Part shown: positions 1-6,026 of the stretch, piece by piece
Numbering within the stretch: position 1 is the first letter of the stretch
How the letters are laid out: every line of letters starts with the position of its first letter
From: Planctomycetota bacterium
GTDB taxonomy: Bacteria > Planctomycetota > UBA8108
Length of the DNA: 6,787 nucleotides
NCBI GenBank assembly: GCA_016928605.1
Contig: JAFGKN010000163.1
Span: 1 to 6,787, forward strand
Direction of reading: 5' to 3'
Made by a program: the position numbers and the translations under genes
Notes under the pieces: model-generated
Told to the model about the DNA's origin: nothing
The model's input: only the letters and a program-made list of their open reading frames with translations
The model's database searches: none

Positions 1-288
1 CCCCCGTCGCTTCGGAATTGTCCCCACGCCATCCGCTCCGTTCCCGCCTGGGCGGTCGGCCGGGACCCCCTCTCGCCTTCCGGCGGCGGGGCCGCGGCCC
101 CGAGGCGGGCGGCAGTCCTTGGGCTCGCGCTGCCGGCGGCGGCGGCTGAGCCTCGGGGGACTCGCGTCTCGCGCGGGTGAGGACAGGCGGCGCCGTCTGG
201 CTTTTTCCCCGTCCTCACGGGGACCGCCGAACGTTGTAGGGGTGCACGGAAAGCGAAGAGGCTCGCGGCGGGAGCCGAGTCCTGGTCC
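1..288. other. GC-rich leader with no convincing gene
   Basis: No supported gene is seen here. The first ~180 bases are extremely G/C-rich with G and C runs, so all three forward frames stay open for a long way by composition alone: frame 1 is open from the left edge to a TGA at 178-180, frame 3 to about 150, frame 2 to about 292. None has recognisable protein character. A perfect 6-bp inverted repeat (CCCCGT at 207-212, ACGGGG at 217-222, 4-nt loop) lies in the middle. Its T-run is on the 5' side (202-206), so it is not a canonical intrinsic terminator on either strand. A 9-base word GAACGTTGT occurs at 229-237 and again at 340-348. The stretch may hold the 3' end of an upstream gene plus the operon's upstream regulatory DNA, but nothing proves this. 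Confidence 0.5.
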
Positions 289-318
289 TTGACCGCCGGC
301 CGAGACAGCACGTATACC
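289..318 (+). promoter_or_regulatory. candidate sigma70-like promoter for the vgrG operon
   Basis: TTGACC at 289-294 (5 of 6 matches to the -35 consensus) is followed after 18 bases by TATACC at 313-318 (4 of 6 matches to the -10 consensus, lacking the usually conserved final T). Transcription would start near 325 and leave a leader of roughly 70 nt before the vgrG start codon at 393. No -24/-12 sigma54 element with correct spacing was found, although some T6SS operons use sigma54. The call rests on consensus matching alone in a GC-rich genome whose sigma-factor preferences are unknown. Confidence 0.35.
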
Positions 319-379
319 TTCTGCTGCTGGAAACCTGCGGAACGTTGTGACCTCTCACGAACGACCCGTCCCGAGCGGT

Positions 380-384
380 GGAGG
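380..384 (+). promoter_or_regulatory. Shine-Dalgarno site setting the vgrG start
   Basis: GGAGG-like sequence (GGAGG at 380-384) lies 8 nt before ATG 393. This decides between that ATG and an in-frame GTG at 378, which would place the ribosome site inside the coding sequence and add only five residues (MEAWA) foreign to the VgrG N-terminus. ATG 393 is preferred. Confidence 0.7.
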
Positions 385-392
385 CGTGGGCC

Positions 393-2531
393 ATGCCCTC
401 CTACGACACGAGCAACCTGGATTTCGTCCTCGACACCCCTCTGGGCTCAAGCGAGCTGATCGTCGCGAGCTTCACGGCCCAGGAGGGCATTTCCCAGCTC
501 TATAGCCTCTCGCTCGAGCTTTTCTCGGAAAACGACTCGATCGACTTCAGCTCTCTGGTCGGCGAGCCCGTCACCCTGAAGGTCCGGGCGGGAGGGCCGC
601 AGGGCCTGGGGCTGCGCCAGGCCGCGCTCTCTACCCAGACGGCCGCCGCGGCGCGGGAGGATGTCCGCTACTTCTCCGGGATCATCAGCCGCTTCTCTCA
701 GACGCGCCGGACGGGTCACTTCGCCCGCTACCGCGCTGAGGTCGTCCCCTGGCTCTGGCTGCTGACGCAGACGACCAACTGCCGCATCTTCCAGAACATG
801 ACGGCCGTGGAGATCGCCGAGCAGATCTTCGGCGAGAGGGGTTACTCGGGCAAGTACCGCCTCGAGCTCCAGGGCAGCTACGAGACGCGCGAGTACTGCG
901 TGCAGTACCGGGAGACGGACTACAGCTTCGTCTCGAGGCTGCTGGAGGATGAGGGCATCTTCTTCTACTTCGTCCACGAGGAGGACAACCACATACTCGT
1001 CCTCGCGGATGACCCCTCGGCCCACGAGCCGTGCGAGCCCGGCAGCTCCGTCGAGTACCTCCAGGTCGGAGGAAGGAGCGAGCACGAGGGAACCGTCGAG
1101 GAGTTCATCGTCGAGGAGGAGATCCGCCCCGGAGCCTACGCTCTGAACGATTACAACTTCACGGCTCCGAGCTCGAGCCTGGATGTCAGCACCATCGCCT
1201 CGGACGAGAAGTGGGAGGTCTACGACTACCCCGGGAACTACCAGCAGCGCTCCGCCGGAGAGAGCCTGGTCTCCATCCGCATGCAGGCAGAGGTCTGCCA
1301 GCGGAGGAAGATCGGCGGTCACGGCAACTGCCGGCAGTTCGTGCCCGGCTACCGCTTCGAGCTGAGGAACCACGAGAGGGAGGAGTACAACGCGGAATAC
1401 GTTCTCGTCTCCACCCTCCACGGAGGCAACCAGGAAAGCCAGATCCTCTCGGAGACGCCGGGCGCGGGGGCCTCGTACGAGAATCAGTTCGAGTGCATCC
1501 CCCTCTCCGTGCCGTTCCGCCCGCTGCGCATGACTCCCCGGCCCGAGATCCTCGGCTGCCAGACCGCCGTGGTCGTCGGACCGGCCGGCGAGGAGCTCTG
1601 GCTGGACAAGTACGGCCGCGTCAAGGTGAAGTTCCACTGGGACCGGAGCGGCCAGCGCGACGACACCTCGAGCTGCTGGATCCGCGTCAGCCAGAACTGG
1701 GCGGGGAAGAACTGGGGCATCTCCTTCCACCCGCGGATCGGCCAGGAGGTCATCGTCTCCTTCCTGGAAGGCAATCCGGATCGGCCCATCATCACCGGGC
1801 GCGTCTACAACGAGGAGCAGATGCCGCCGTACGAGCTGCCGGCCAGCGGCACGCGGAGCGCGATCAAGACGCGCAGCTCCAAGGGCGGCGATCCCTCGAA
1901 CTTCAACGAGATCCGCTTCGAGGACAAGAAGGGCAGCGAAGAGGTCTACATCCACGCGGAGAAGAGCTACACGCAGGTCACCGAGAACAACTCCAGCGAG
2001 AGCGTTGGCAACAATCAGTCGCTCAGCGTGGGCAACGACCAGACCGAGGACGTCGGGAACAACAAGACCGACACGGTCGGCAAGGATCTGAGCGTGACCG
2101 TGGGCCGCGACAAGAAGCTCTCGATCGGCACCGACCACAAGGAGGACATCGGCGCGTCCATGGTGCTGACGGTCGGCTCGAGCCGCGAGATGAACGTGGG
2201 CAGCGACCTCAAGGAGACGATCGGCGGCGAGATGTCCGTCTCGGTCGGATCGAATCTCACCGAGGATGTCGGCGGGAGCAAGAAGGTCAGCGTCGGCAAG
2301 GACCTCCAGGGGAGCATCTCCGGCGATGCCTCGGGATCCGTGTCCGGCAACCTCCAGCTTGTGGTCGGCAAGAAAGCGGTCATCACAGCGACGGACGAGC
2401 TCGCGATCAGGGTGGGCGGCGCATCGCTGCTGATGAAGAAGAGCGGAGATATCCTCATCTCGGGCACGAAGATCAGCCTCAAGGGATCCGGCGACGTGAC
2501 CATCAGGGGTAGCTCGATCCTCGGCAACTGA
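393..2531 (+). CDS. vgrG: type VI secretion spike protein VgrG (TssI)
   Basis: VgrG forms the trimeric spike at the end of the Hcp tube and carries effectors out of the cell; its fold resembles phage gp27 plus gp5. From ATG 393 it is 712 residues. The N-terminal gp27-like part opens with a beta-rich FVLDTPLG segment and contains the family block around residues 168-193 (YRETDYSF, EDEGIFFYF). The highly conserved gp5-like OB-fold block is at about 404-473 (DKYGRVKVKFHWD, SCWIRVSQNWAGKNWG, HPRIGQEVIVSFLEGNPDRP). A long octapeptide beta-helix follows (residues 536-663), then a short tail ending near SLKGSGDVTIRG. There is no C-terminal effector domain, so this is a structural VgrG whose cargo is encoded downstream. 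A low-complexity insert (about residues 66-88, rich in G, A and T) sits between the VTLKV and YFSGI strands. An in-frame GTG at 378 is a less likely start. Stop is 8 nt before the DUF2169 gene. Confidence 0.97.
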   Translation: MPSYDTSNLDFVLDTPLGSSELIVASFTAQEGISQLYSLSLELFSENDSIDFSSLVGEPVTLKVRAGGPQGLGLRQAALSTQTAAAAREDVRYFSGIISRFSQTRRTGHFARYRAEVVPWLWLLTQTTNCRIFQNMTAVEIAEQIFGERGYSGKYRLELQGSYETREYCVQYRETDYSFVSRLLEDEGIFFYFVHEEDNHILVLADDPSAHEPCEPGSSVEYLQVGGRSEHEGTVEEFIVEEEIRPGAYALNDYNFTAPSSSLDVSTIASDEKWEVYDYPGNYQQRSAGESLVSIRMQAEVCQRRKIGGHGNCRQFVPGYRFELRNHEREEYNAEYVLVSTLHGGNQESQILSETPGAGASYENQFECIPLSVPFRPLRMTPRPEILGCQTAVVVGPAGEELWLDKYGRVKVKFHWDRSGQRDDTSSCWIRVSQNWAGKNWGISFHPRIGQEVIVSFLEGNPDRPIITGRVYNEEQMPPYELPASGTRSAIKTRSSKGGDPSNFNEIRFEDKKGSEEVYIHAEKSYTQVTENNSSESVGNNQSLSVGNDQTEDVGNNKTDTVGKDLSVTVGRDKKLSIGTDHKEDIGASMVLTVGSSREMNVGSDLKETIGGEMSVSVGSNLTEDVGGSKKVSVGKDLQGSISGDASGSVSGNLQLVVGKKAVITATDELAIRVGGASLLMKKSGDILISGTKISLKGSGDVTIRGSSILGN
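1998..2381 (+). repeat. 16 tandem octapeptide units (24 nt period) in the VgrG needle
   Basis: Sixteen consecutive 8-residue units carry (V/I)G at a fixed place, for example ESVGNNQS, LSVGNDQT, EDVGNNKT, DTVGKDLS and VTVGRDKK. The register is unbroken over 384 nt (residues 536-663). Units 14 and 15 replace the Gly by Ser (GSISGDAS, GSVSGNLQ) before the last unit restores VG. This is the gp5-type triple-stranded beta-helix signature. The DNA is diverged between units, so the repeat is conserved at protein rather than nucleotide level. Confidence 0.93.
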
Positions 2532-2539
2532 GGCGCGCC

Positions 2540-3577
2540 ATGCTCCAGCTCGACAACCAGACCCGGCTGGCCGGTCGCTTCACCATCGTCCCGGACGAGA
2601 GCGGAGTCGACAGCCTCTGCGCGCTGGTCAAGGCGACGTTGGAGATCCGGCAAAGTCGAGCCGTCCTCCACCGCGAGCAGACGCCGGTCCAGCTCGAGGA
2701 CGTCTACCGCGGCGAGCCGGGAGCGTCGAGCATCGCCAGACCTTCCGATTTCGCGCTCCGCAAGCCGGCCGCCGATGTTCTCCTCGCCGGGCACGCCTAC
2801 GCGCCCGCGGGCAAGAAGACGGCAGCGGAGGTCGACGTCGGCCTGAGGGTGGGAGCGGTGGAGAAGTTCGCGCACGTCGTCGGAGACCGGGTCTGGCGGG
2901 AGAGCCCGGCGGGTGTCCAGGCGACCGCGCCTCGTCCCTTCGAGAAGATGCCCCTCATCTACGAGAGAGCCTATGGCGGCCGCGACGCATCGGCCGACAG
3001 CGAGCGCTTCGGCGAGGAGCCGCGCAACCCCGTCGGAACCGGGTACCTCATGAGCGGCGGCGCCGCCAGGATCGATGGCCTCGCTCTGGCCAACCTCGAG
3101 GAGCCGGGTCGTCCAATCCGCCGACCCCGCGACTGCTATCCGGTCGTCAGCTTCGGTCCCATCGGCCCGAGCTGGGAGCCTCGGCGGCGCTACGCGGGCA
3201 CGTTCGATGAGGCGTGGCAGAAGAGCCGCGCGCCGTACCTCCCGGAGGACTTCGATGCGCGATTCTTCAACTGCGCGCCGCGGGACCAGCAGCTCGCGGA
3301 AGGCATCCAGGGCGGCGAGGAGGTGCGGCTGCTGAATCTGACGCCGGCCGGCCAGCTCCATTTCGAAATCCCGCGGCTCGATGTACGGTGCGTCGCCATT
3401 GTGTCCGGACGCGAGGTCGATGTGCCGATGGCCTGCGACACGCTGCTGATCGAGCCGGATCACATGCGATGCTCGCTCCTCTGGCGGGGTCTCGCCGCGC
3501 TCGACAAGAACGTGCTCAAGCTCGATACCCTGCGGATTCTCTGCCCCCAGGCGCCGGCGAACGGAGGAGGATCATGA
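2540..3577 (+). CDS. DUF2169 T6SS effector-loading adaptor
   Basis: A 345-residue cytoplasmic protein with no signal peptide or membrane segment. The family hallmarks occur in order: KPAADVLLAGHAYAP (about 75-89), VEKFAHVVGDRVWR (107-120), PFEKMPLIYERAYGGRD (133-149), PRNPVGTGY (161-169), FGPIGPSWEPRRRYAGTFDEAW (205-226, read as two blocks), LPEDFDARFFNCAPRDQQ (234-251) and a final LLWRGL (314-319). DUF2169 proteins are encoded between vgrG and toxin genes in many T6SS islands; one is linked to delivery of the Agrobacterium Tde2 DNase. The inferred role is to hold the downstream nuclease and PAAR-like tip ready for mounting on VgrG. Start ATG 2540 has GAGG overlapping the vgrG stop, 6 nt upstream, suggesting translational coupling. 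Its TGA overlaps the next ATG. Confidence 0.93.
   Translation: MLQLDNQTRLAGRFTIVPDESGVDSLCALVKATLEIRQSRAVLHREQTPVQLEDVYRGEPGASSIARPSDFALRKPAADVLLAGHAYAPAGKKTAAEVDVGLRVGAVEKFAHVVGDRVWRESPAGVQATAPRPFEKMPLIYERAYGGRDASADSERFGEEPRNPVGTGYLMSGGAARIDGLALANLEEPGRPIRRPRDCYPVVSFGPIGPSWEPRRRYAGTFDEAWQKSRAPYLPEDFDARFFNCAPRDQQLAEGIQGGEEVRLLNLTPAGQLHFEIPRLDVRCVAIVSGREVDVPMACDTLLIEPDHMRCSLLWRGLAALDKNVLKLDTLRILCPQAPANGGGS
3563..3570 (+). promoter_or_regulatory. strong Shine-Dalgarno (GGAGGAGG) inside the DUF2169 gene 3' end
   Basis: GGAGGAGG lies 3 to 6 nt before ATG 3574, inside the last codons of the DUF2169 gene, and the start codon overlaps that gene's TGA as ATGA. This fixes the ketosynthase-like start at 3574 although the frame is open upstream to 3214. 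The arrangement is typical of translational coupling. Confidence 0.75.
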
Positions 3578-4653
3578 GCGCGAGAGTCCTCATCACCGGA
3601 GCCGGGATGGCGACGCCCGTGGGACTCAGCGCGCTGGAGACATTCGCGTCCGTCCGCTCCGGCGTGACGCGAGTCGACGAGCAGGCCGTGCTCGACAGAT
3701 CCCTCGAGCCGGTATACATGGGCTTCGTTCCCGGCGACGCCCTCCCCTCCGCCGCCGAGAAGCTCAGCGGCGAAGCGCGCGTGACGTCGAGGGAGCTGCG
3801 GATGCTCGGACTGTGCGCGCTGGCGATCGAGGACCTCCTGACCGCCTGCGAGGAGCTGCCGCCGGACCGGATCCCGCTCCTTCTGGCTCTCCCCGAGCCG
3901 GACGGGCCTCTTCCCGTGGAGCCGGAGCAGTTTCTCCGGCGCCTCGAGATGCAGACCGGCAGGGCGTTCGTCAAGCAGGGGACCGCCTGCTTCCGCGCAG
4001 GGCGGGCGGCCGGCATCGAGGCGCTCGCGGAGGGCTGGCGGCGGCTCTCCGAGGGAGAGAGCGCTGTCGTCCTCGTCGCGGCCGTCGACAGCTACTGCGA
4101 CCTTCGCAGGATCGCAGCTCTGGATCTCCAGAGGAGGTTGAAATCGGAATCGAACCGAGATGGTTTCACTCCAGGCGAAGGCGCCTGCTTCCTGCTCCTC
4201 ATGACCGACGAGCTGGCATCGAGAAGCTCCTGCGCACCACAGGCCGAGATCCTGGGGGTCGCCACCGGACTCGAGACGGGGCATCTCGGCAGCGACAAGC
4301 CATGCACGGGCGACGGCCTCGCTAGCACTCTCCAGGCTCTGTTCGCGCTGCCGGCAGCTCAGGGAGTGCGCGCCGCCCAGGTCTACTCCACCATGAACGG
4401 CGAGCATCACTGGGCCAAGGAGTGGGGAGTGGCATATCTTCGAAACGCGGAGAGCATGGAGCCCGGTTTCACCATGCACCACACCGCGGAGTTCCACGGC
4501 GATGCCGGCGCCGCCTCGGGCCTGATCGGCTGCGGCCTCGTCGCGATGGGCTGTCGTCTCGGACTCGACGAGGGCCCTGCGCTCGTCTACGCATCCTCCG
4601 ACCACGGACACCGGAGCGCAGCACTCCTGCGCTCGTTCCGCTCGACGCGGTGA
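3574..4653 (+). CDS. ketosynthase/thiolase-fold protein of T6SS island, catalytically atypical
   Basis: A 359-residue protein with the motif order of beta-ketoacyl synthases. The N-terminus VLITGAGMATPVG (5-17) matches the family's opening strand. A nucleophile-elbow-like GTACFRAGRAAG (136-147) places Cys139 where the active cysteine sits. RDGFTPGEGA (195-204) matches the conserved DGF-GEGA block, and FHGDAGAASG (307-316) aligns with the C-terminal GH-GAAG block. Key differences: the first catalytic His block (HGTGT in true enzymes) reads STMNGEHHWAKEWG (272-285), the second His of GH-GAAG is Asp310, and the catalytic Lys five residues before it is absent. It is also shorter than FabB/FabF (about 400-410 residues). 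Similar proteins recur beside DUF2169 and DUF4150 genes. No acyl carrier protein or acyltransferase gene lies nearby, so fatty-acid synthesis is unlikely. I infer an adaptor or an unusual cysteine-dependent modifying role. Confidence 0.85.
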   Translation: MSARVLITGAGMATPVGLSALETFASVRSGVTRVDEQAVLDRSLEPVYMGFVPGDALPSAAEKLSGEARVTSRELRMLGLCALAIEDLLTACEELPPDRIPLLLALPEPDGPLPVEPEQFLRRLEMQTGRAFVKQGTACFRAGRAAGIEALAEGWRRLSEGESAVVLVAAVDSYCDLRRIAALDLQRRLKSESNRDGFTPGEGACFLLLMTDELASRSSCAPQAEILGVATGLETGHLGSDKPCTGDGLASTLQALFALPAAQGVRAAQVYSTMNGEHHWAKEWGVAYLRNAESMEPGFTMHHTAEFHGDAGAASGLIGCGLVAMGCRLGLDEGPALVYASSDHGHRSAALLRSFRSTR

Positions 4654-4659
4654 AAGGAG
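4654..4659 (+). promoter_or_regulatory. ribosome binding site of the PAAR-like gene
   Basis: AAGGAG directly abuts the TGA stop of the preceding gene (TGAAAGGAG at 4651-4659) and lies 9 nt before ATG 4669. The same nine-base junction recurs at 5047-5055. Confidence 0.75.
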
Positions 4660-4668
4660 TCGACCCAG

Positions 4669-5049
4669 ATGCCCGGCACAGTCTTCGCCAACGGTCGAGG
4701 CGTCGTCCACAAGGGAAGCGGCGGGATGAGCATCGCCTTCCCCGACGTCAACATCACTCCCGCCGCCCCGAGCCCCATCCCGATTCCCTATCCAAACATA
4801 GGCATGGCTTCGGATACGTCGCAGGGCCCGAAGTCGGTGAAGCTGGACGGCAAGATGCCCATGACGAAGGGCGCGCAGTACAGCAAGACGAGCGGAGACG
4901 AGGCGGGCACGAACGGCGGCGTCATCTCGGGAGTCAACCGCGGCGTGGCCGAGTTCATGCTCTACTCCTTCGACGTGAAGATCGAAGGGAAGAACGCCTG
5001 CCGCCTGGGCGATCCCATGTTTCACAACAAGAAGAACATCGCGGGCTGA
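4669..5049 (+). CDS. DUF4150 PAAR-like spike-tip protein
   Basis: A 126-residue single-domain protein that sharpens the VgrG spike and links it to cargo. Family features visible in order: N-terminal VFANGRGVVHKGSGG (5-19), proline-rich PIPIPYPNIGMASDTSQG (37-54), GDEAGTNGGVISG (76-88) and the C-terminal GKNACRLGDPMFHNKKN (107-123). His14, Cys111 and His119 are candidates for the metal site that PAAR proteins use at their apex; this assignment is by analogy. It carries no toxin extension, unlike many PAAR effectors, so the toxin is the separate next gene. It starts 15 nt after the ketosynthase-like stop and ends 12 nt before the toxin start, consistent with co-translation of tip and cargo. Confidence 0.95.
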   Translation: MPGTVFANGRGVVHKGSGGMSIAFPDVNITPAAPSPIPIPYPNIGMASDTSQGPKSVKLDGKMPMTKGAQYSKTSGDEAGTNGGVISGVNRGVAEFMLYSFDVKIEGKNACRLGDPMFHNKKNIAG

Positions 5050-5055
5050 AAGGAG
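5050..5055 (+). promoter_or_regulatory. ribosome binding site supporting the GTG toxin start
   Basis: AAGGAG abuts the PAAR-like stop codon and lies 6 nt before GTG 5062. This supports the GTG as the toxin start; no in-frame ATG near it has a comparable site. Confidence 0.75.
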
Positions 5056-5061
5056 ACGGCC

Positions 5062-6009
5062 GTGGAAATCGGTGAAGCCGCCGCAGTCGCGATCATCTCC
5101 GACGCCAAGTGCCCCATCGCGCACAAGGACCGTGGCGAGGTCAAGGGCAAGGCTAAGAACGAGAAAAGCGTCGCTCAGCTGCGGTCCAACATGGAAAAGG
5201 GCAAGAGCACCCAGCAGTGGGTGCTCGCGGGAGACACCTACAAGAACGGCGAGAACACCGCCGCCAAGGACCCTTGCCCCGAGTATGAGGTCCACGTCGA
5301 TGGCAAGGCCGTGCCGCCCATACTCGTCGGCGACGACAGGTATCCGCTCTCCTTGGCCGCGCATCACATCGTCCCCGGCAAGGCCTCGCTGCCCAGGTCC
5401 GATCTGAGGAAGTTCATCTGGAAAAGCGAGGGGAAGATCAAGGGGGACATCGGCTACGATGTCGATGGAGCCGAGAACGGAGTGTGGCTGCCCACCCATG
5501 CCAAGCTCTCCGCGGGCATGGGCAAGAGGCAGACCATCCAGATCTGCGACGAGGACAACCCGGCCAGGACCTTGAGCTACGCCGAGCTTGGAGAGAAGAA
5601 GCCGAAGAAGAAAATCGACGGCGAGTGGAAGGAGGTCGAGGATGCCGCCGGGGCGCCTCTCGCATTCATAGAGCACTACACGCGAGCAGCCATGGATCTG
5701 ACCCGCCGCCAGTTCCACGACAGCCATTCCGACTACAGCAACCACGTCGTCAAGCGGCTCAACAAGCTCCACGTCAAGCTGTGCAAGATCACGCGCGACT
5801 GTCCGGACTGCAAGAAGATGCTAGGCGAGAAGCTACCGCCTCCCTATGGACTCGTGCACCGGCTCAACGCCATCTCCGGGCTTCTCCGCGGCAAGCTGCA
5901 GGGTCCGCCGACATCGTGGACACCGCCCGTCTTCACCTCGAACTACGCGAAAAGCTATCGCGTTGACGCGCGCAGCTACAAGAAGGCCATGAGGCTGCGA
6001 AGCAGCTGA
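5062..6009 (+). CDS. AHH-family (HNH/Endo VII superfamily) nuclease toxin, T6SS effector
   Basis: A 315-residue basic protein (53 K+R against 39 D+E by hand count) starting at GTG. The AHH nuclease signature is clear: AAHHIVPG (99-106, His101-His102), then GYDVDGAENGVWLP (131-144), then RQFHDSHSDYSNHVVKRL (216-232, His219 and His222). In this metal-dependent superfamily these histidines bind the metal and activate water to cleave nucleic acid; DNA is the likelier substrate. Residues 1-95 lack a known domain and have no PAAR or Rhs part, so they are the likely docking region for the DUF2169 adaptor. About 75 residues separate the LP motif from His219, with a lysine-rich stretch (EKKPKKK, 178-184). 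After the nuclease core comes DCPDC (246-250) with Cys241, a possible metal knuckle. No signal peptide or membrane segment is visible. The PAAR-like gene precedes it and an immunity gene follows 17 nt later, as expected for a T6SS toxin-antitoxin pair. Confidence 0.88.
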   Translation: MEIGEAAAVAIISDAKCPIAHKDRGEVKGKAKNEKSVAQLRSNMEKGKSTQQWVLAGDTYKNGENTAAKDPCPEYEVHVDGKAVPPILVGDDRYPLSLAAHHIVPGKASLPRSDLRKFIWKSEGKIKGDIGYDVDGAENGVWLPTHAKLSAGMGKRQTIQICDEDNPARTLSYAELGEKKPKKKIDGEWKEVEDAAGAPLAFIEHYTRAAMDLTRRQFHDSHSDYSNHVVKRLNKLHVKLCKITRDCPDCKKMLGEKLPPPYGLVHRLNAISGLLRGKLQGPPTSWTPPVFTSNYAKSYRVDARSYKKAMRLRSS

Positions 6010-6026
6010 AGAGCAGAGACCGATCC

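Noticed and set aside
1..180. Tail of an upstream gene in frame 1 ending at TGA 178-180
   Set aside because: All three forward frames are open over most of this G/C-rich stretch, and the translation has no recognisable features.
207..222. Perfect 6-bp hairpin next to a run of five T, considered as an intrinsic terminator of an upstream gene
   Set aside because: On the plus strand the T-run precedes the stem instead of following it, and on the minus strand the stem is followed by A residues, so neither orientation gives a terminator.
326..345. Possible sigma54 -24/-12 element (TGG followed by TGC)
   Set aside because: The GG and GC elements are only about 8 bases apart, far from the required spacing; the other TGG at 283-285 also fails.
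378..392. Upstream GTG start for vgrG adding MEAWA
   Set aside because: The GGAGG ribosome site overlaps these codons and is correctly spaced for ATG 393.
447..2138. A 563-codon minus-strand open frame opposite vgrG
   Set aside because: Shadow of the VgrG gene; the translation is repetitive and has no domain resemblance, while the plus strand has strong family motifs throughout.
2015..3463. Minus-strand frame with a regular Leu-Pro-Thr type repeat
   Set aside because: The apparent repeat is the reverse complement of the VgrG octapeptide units, not an independent protein.
3460..5772. A 770-codon open frame on the minus strand spanning the ketosynthase-like, PAAR-like and toxin genes
   Set aside because: It crosses three well-recognised plus-strand genes and their junctions, its translation is low-complexity (L, V, A, G, R, D, H) with no family motif, and GC-rich third positions routinely create such antisense frames.
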